DNA from: Gnetum montanum
Lineage: Eukaryota > Streptophyta > Gnetopsida > Gnetales > Gnetaceae
Direction of reading: 5' to 3'
Assembly: GCA_015680685.1 (NCBI GenBank)
Contig: MNCI01022155.1
Coordinates: 688,694 to 752,693, forward strand
Length of the DNA stretch: 64,000 bases
Position numbers and translations under genes: made by a program. The notes under the pieces were generated by a model. It saw nothing but the letters and a program-made list of their open reading frames with translations. It ran no database searches and was not told the origin of the DNA. Positions 59,600-64,000 of this stretch are shown piece after piece (position 1 is the stretch's first letter; every line of letters starts with the position of its first letter).

Positions 59600-59950
59600 A
59601 AGTGGCTTGATGTAGTTCATATTTTAGGTGATGTTGGCTCTTCCATATGCTTCTTCCCTTTGTCGTTAGGCTTCTAGAAAGTTTCTTCTCTTCTGTCCTT
59701 ATCTTCTTTTTTCATATGTCCTCTCTACTAAATATGGCATAGAGACTCTTTCAATTTTAACTGTTGCATTGGCCTCTTTATTTTACCAGAATTGTTATGT
59801 TTCTCCTAAGTTTTATTCATTGTTTTTGGTTAGTGTGGGCCATAATGGAGATGCTTGGAGTTGCATCTTTACAGCTTCTAGGTTGTGAAGTTCCTTTTTC
59901 TAGTATCCTCTTTGGGACCATCTACAATAAATCAAGAGTTTAGGATTACT
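59600..59950 (-). pseudogene. E4 accessory ORF remnant
   Basis: The ends match the two ends of the E2 ORF: 59630-59680 resembles 35960-36010 (C-terminal) and 59830-59930 resembles 38010-38370 (N-terminal, GGCCATAA ... TGGAGTTG and GGGACCATCTACAAT). About 2 kb between them has been deleted. Confidence 0.5.
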
Positions 59951-60315
59951 AAAATGTTTTCATTGGTATAATCCTTCTCATACTCTTGTTTGGATCAAGT
60001 TCTTATCATCTTATGATTACAAAGTTAGAAAAATTTGCAAAAAAGAAAACCCTTAGGTATTATATTATTTAGTTACTTATGATCTTCTTATCATTTTTTT
60101 TTCTTATTATGGCCTAAACTAGTTGGTATGGTCTTTTAGGAGTATTATTTGAATCTTTTTGGCCTTAGTTTAATTGATTAACTTTAAGATTCTTATTATC
60201 TCTTTGTACTTACCCTTTATAGTATCTTCTAAGTGTTAGGAATTTTTAGCTCAAATTTTCATTCACTTATATCGTGCAATGCTTCCTCCACCCCTCCTCG
60301 TGCACCCCACCACCC

Positions 60316-60580
60316 TCCCCCTCCCAATAACTAAGTTGATCACTTTGGGATCAATAGGATTTAAGAATTTTGGAAATTAGAGCTACAAGGACGAAGTTAT
60401 AGCCTTTGGAAGCTAGTGTTCAAGAGCTTTGAGAAAAAATTGCAAAAACTTCTCTTACTACAAATGAGAGAAATGAAAAATTTTACTAACTCCCACATGT
60501 GTATATAATAGTTTTATATGCATGACATCATAGATTAGACATCGTAGGTGCCTACAACATCGTAACTATGATGTCATCGT
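60316..60580 (-). promoter_or_regulatory. E4 internal module
   Basis: A purine-tract motif (60316-60335) and a TATA-like GTATATAATA (60501-60510) are followed by GACATCATAG / GACATCGTAG / ACATCGTAAC words (60524-60580), the decayed form of the E2 internal module. Single copy here, against two in E2. Confidence 0.45.
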
Positions 60581-60585
60581 TAAAA

Positions 60586-62109
60586 GTTCAAACTGTTAAT
60601 TGATTTTTCTTGGAAAAAATGAGTCAAATAAAATGTTTGGAAGATGTAAAGCTTATCTAGAGGATCATGGGCCATGAGTGATGCATAATTTTCAACAATT
60701 TAGCATTCAAGATTCATGAAAAAGGAATTTTGAGAAATGAAAGTTTATAGTATGGATAAGAAATGGATAATGAATTTCTAATGTATGGATAGATTATTAG
60801 ATGATATGGGAAGTTTATTGGATGTTTTCAAAGGCACAAGATAATGAGGAATTACTTGGCAAGTATGAAATACAAGAGTTATACAAGTGGGTCCTCCACA
60901 AAGCAAGCTCCAGCCCTTAGTGCCCTTATATAACCATGCCTAAAGTGTCCTTAGGCACTTAAAGATTTGAATGTAAGACATACATTTCTAGCAAAACATA
61001 CATGTTAGTATTGTCAAATTCGAAAAATAATGCTATATTATACAAAATCACAAGTTATGATTAAATATATAGTAAGGTGAGATGAACTAGAGAAAAGATT
61101 ATTGAACTTAGGACATGAGGTATCTTACCATAGGCACAATGAATCCTTGTGTGTTATTAATGGTTAAAGTAATCATTAGCCCTTCTTTCCAAGATTCAAA
61201 GCAAGTCCAAACCACTTTCTAGTGACATCACATTATTTCATCTCTAAGAGTTACAACTGTAAGACTACCATAGTTGCAAGTAGTATTACCACTTGGTGTA
61301 TTGTCCAAGGGAGGATTCTATTCATTGCACTTTTTATGATTTTTTTAGATTCCTGAGAAACCACCTGCCTTCAGGCATGGATAACATGTTTTTCTAATGG
61401 GATCCCCAGAAATTTATTCTTATGCATTTATTTTATTTTTAACTATGTCAACGTTACCATAGGACTACCTTCAGGCATGGATAATATGTCTTTCTAGTGA
61501 CATGGTAAGGTAACACTTATTGTACTCTTACTTTCATTGTTTGTTAGATCTACAAGGATATAATACAGCCTAAACAACAACATAGAACTCATGGTAGTTA
61601 TCCAAGAGAATTTACAAATCTCATTGATGTCACACCCTTTGCATTCCAACTTGGTTCTTCATCCTTTTGTCCAAGAACAATGATCACAAGTTTATTCTTA
61701 GTTTTATTATGAAAAGAGTATCATTATGAACATGGTAAGAACCTCTTATTATTGGAATGGATAGATGGATGTTGTGGTCTCACTATATAGATGATCAATT
61801 CCTTATGATTGATAATATGGAGAAATCTTAACCTTATTGGGACTACATCCTACCTTATTTGATGTATTTTATTGGAAAATTGATAGAAATATGTACAACT
61901 AAGAATAATAGCAAAGTATAGAAAAAAAATGTAAAAGATATCAAGAATTGAAAATATAGTAAGAATGAAAGATTATCAAAGAATATCAAAAATTTAAGAA
62001 ATGAAAAAGTATAAAATAATGAGAAGATATTAAAGAATGTAAAAAAATATTAAGAAAAGAAAAAGGTATAACAAAAAATTTATAAGCCACAAAAAAGTTA
62101 AAAAGCACT
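60586..62109 (-). other. E4 3' non-coding region
   Basis: Aligns with E2 39600-40960 and E1 300-1670. A short local duplication is present: CCTTCAGGCATGGATAA occurs at 61369 and 61467. No gene. Confidence 0.6.
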
Positions 62110-62190
62110 TTTTAATTCCTAAGTCAGGATAAGGCCTCTCCCCATGACTGAACTCATGGGCGAGTGTTTGGAAAATGCATCCTAGATCCC
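62110..62190 (-). pseudogene. gag: E4 gag C-terminal stub
   Basis: Matches E2 40930-41020 and E1 1670-1760 around CCCCATGACT and the following GGAAAAT / GGATC words. Only the very end of gag remains. Confidence 0.45.
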
Positions 62191-62690
62191 CTAGATCATA
62201 CACTCTAGATTACTCACTTACCATCCTTAGTGATTTAGTTTTCTATTATTGTCCCAGGTAATCTTGATGGTAATTGAATCTTGATCATCTAAGTTCTTAT
62301 TTCTTCTATTTGCTAGTGTATGATTATGGTTTAATATTTTCTTTTGTGAGCTCTTAGTTAGGGTCATTTTCTTAGAATAGATGTTAATAAATAATTTAGA
62401 TGTTTCCATGCATGTTTTAGAAAATTTTAGGTTTTCAGTTTTTGGCCACTAGGTATCTTTTGGTTTAGCAGTCCATGCTCTTTCTTGTGCACATACTTGT
62501 TTCTCACATTTTTTGTGGGCTAGTATAGGGATTGTGTTAATATTTTGAACTTTGGATTACAACTAGACCCTTTATCATTATTAGTGATGCATGGAATTGG
62601 CAATAGTTTGGGACCACCAACATATGTGAACCTCTGGGTCTTGCAACCTTTGGGGTCACGAGATGTGAAAGTATTCTTCAAATAGGCTTT
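62191..62690 (-). other. Unknown ORF fragment beside family B copy 2
   Basis: A minus-strand frame runs from about 62750 to 62430 with few stops (DPKGCKTQRFTYVGGPKLLP, then VHKKEHGLLNQKIPSGQKLK) and a second ORF at 62227-62409. No family recognised. It may be internal sequence of the B element. Confidence 0.3.
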
Positions 62691-63905
62691 AGGTGCTTGC
62701 TGGTCTCTAACAACACCAAGGCCCAGATACTTCCAAATAGACTTAGTGGTTATGAAACGAACTAGACATGAGTATGTGTTTGTTGTTGTAAATGTTAAAA
62801 TGGTTGGATTGTGTGTGAAACTATAATTGGCTATCTTAAAATAAATTTAACTAACTTTGTCAAATACTATGAGTTTTTGAAGATTCATATTTTGTCCAAT
62901 CACTTAGTTTATATAGTCCCTACAGTACGTTACTTGTAACAAATAAAATTTTACAAAAACATTTGAACACAATTCCACCAATTTACTTCTAATTTTCCTT
63001 AGAGAGAAAGTTCCACAAGAAAACTAGAAATAGAGCAAGATTTAATGGATTGTAGAAAGAGAAAAACAAAAAAAGAAAGTATGGGATCTCAAACATTTAA
63101 GATAAATTGACATGAGGAAACACTTTGCAATAAAGCTATTCCAATTGAATCTAACTACAAACTATCCAAACCCTTTGAGCTCAACAAGAAATTTCATAAA
63201 ATACAATCTTATTACACTACCAAAATGCTACATAAATGATAAAGCATGAGCTTCTACTTTGGCTAGTTAATAGTTGTCAAGGATTGCATTCAATAGAGCC
63301 TTTAGAAAAATTGTACAATTTTAGGATTGAAATTCGAAGGCAATACACTTTAAAACAATGAAGCTATTTTAGTTATCTTGACATATCAAAGATTTTTCTA
63401 GATCCTCTATGCTCAAATAGGAAATTTCATTAAGACATTATTATTAAATTGCTCAAGATGCTTTTCTACAATAGAAGCTCTTATATGGCAAACCTTAATA
63501 GAAGTCTAATATTATGCAAAAATAGAGCTATAAAGACAACCTAGAAAAATCCCAAAATTAAATGCCAAGCACAATACTATCTAAACTATTAGCTAAGTAA
63601 CTATACAAATGGAAAGAAATGAACTCACAGGATTAAAACAAAGAAGTTGAATTGATGCCTTTAGCAAGCCATCCTTTACAAGAATTCTTCAAAGTTTCTT
63701 CTTTCAAAACCTCCTCCAAAAAAATCCTTTTTTAACCTTTGAAGGCTCTTTTATAATGACCTTAAGGTAGTTACAATAATCATGAGAAGTTAAGGATATT
63801 GTAAATATCTAGGAGATTAATTCATAACCACCTTAGAAGTTGTAACTTATATGAGAAATTTAAGCAATAGTTGGTAAGTGGCTCATGAGAAATTACAACT
63901 ATCAA
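62691..63905 (-). repeat. Repeat family B, copy 2 (probable LTR)
   Basis: Homologue of 23356-24180 but longer by several hundred bases; 63290-63600 contains a second, loosely similar round of the same phrases (CACTTTGCAATAAAGC at 63121 and CACTTTAAAACAATGAAGC at 63347), suggesting an internal duplication. A TTTATAATG word at 63751 takes the place of the copy 1 TATA box. Confidence 0.55.
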
Positions 63906-63926
63906 GAAGAAATAATTATAACTTCT

Positions 63927-64000
63927 TAATGAGTGGCGAGATACCCCTACACTCAACCATACGAATATGAGCATTCTCATGCACAATCCAGTCGAACTCT
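63927..64000 (-). repeat. Start of another LTR, cut by the window edge
   Basis: TAATGAGTGGCGAGATACCCC matches the E2 LTR start TGATGAGTGGCGAGGTAACCC. No PBS lies to its left, so it is a 3' LTR or solo LTR of a minus-strand element. Confidence 0.75.

Larger units (their letters stand above)
58559..62190 (-). mobile_element. E4: 3' part of a gag-only Ty3/gypsy element
   Basis: The 3' LTR (58559-59422), purine tract, a short remnant of the accessory ORF, an internal module and the 3' non-coding region end in a gag C-terminal stub at about 62110-62190. The rest is cut off where family B sequence starts. The gag-to-3' region arrangement without pol matches E1 and E2. Confidence 0.8.

Noticed and set aside
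1-64000. CRISPR arrays, rRNA and tRNA genes
   Set aside because: No regular spacer-repeat arrays and no recognisable rRNA or tRNA cores on either strand; tRNA similarity is limited to the primer binding sites.

Overview
The window is repeat-dominated nuclear DNA from a plant with a large genome. I see no convincing intact host gene, rRNA, tRNA or CRISPR array. At least five Ty3/gypsy LTR retrotransposons are recognisable, plus a broken Ty1/copia element and a second, unrelated repeat family. The Ty3 elements carry an 18-nt primer binding site close to TGGCGCCGTTGCCGGGGA, which I recall as the tRNA-Asp site of the Athila/Tat branch, and reverse transcriptases with MPFGLCNAP and FMDD motifs. 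That points to a seed plant. A gymnosperm-like genome is plausible, but the species cannot be read from the sequence. All coding regions are decayed by stop codons and frameshifts, mostly through C-to-T and G-to-A change.

Layout. 1-4834: right part of element E1 (minus strand), with 3' region, gag, PBS and 5' LTR. 4835-11281: unrecognised, partly gene-like DNA with a direct repeat, a 118-N gap (9462-9579) and an AT microsatellite. 11283-11379: a fragment of a well-preserved LTR end rich in palindromes. 13208-~23355: element P (plus strand), with LTR, gag, protease, RT, RNase H, integrase and an accessory ORF. 23356-~27100: repeat family B with an unknown minus-strand ORF. ~27140-28640: copia LTR, gag and protease remnant (plus strand). 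28978-34811 and 54300-58190: one element, E3 (minus strand), split inside its integrase by element E2 (34812-54299, target duplication AATAA). E2 is in turn split inside its 5' LTR by a full-length element, E-in (44017-53910). 58559-~62190: element E4, 3' part. ~62191-63905: second copy of family B. 63927-64000: start of another LTR.

How the parts fit. E-in, E3 and P carry gag-pol. E1, E2 and E4 go from gag straight to the 3' region with no pol at the same place, so they look like one non-autonomous lineage that would depend on a gag-pol relative. P, E3 and E2 carry, downstream of pol or gag, a shared long accessory ORF (homologous N-terminal part, coiled-coil-like C-terminal part); E4 keeps a short remnant. 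The most unusual signal is regulatory. Each LTR has, just upstream of its TATA box, an array of about 20-bp palindromes of the form GATATC-N8-GATATC, and the same kind of array plus TATA box recurs inside the element body. In P both copies use a different palindrome, so the LTR and internal modules appear to change together.
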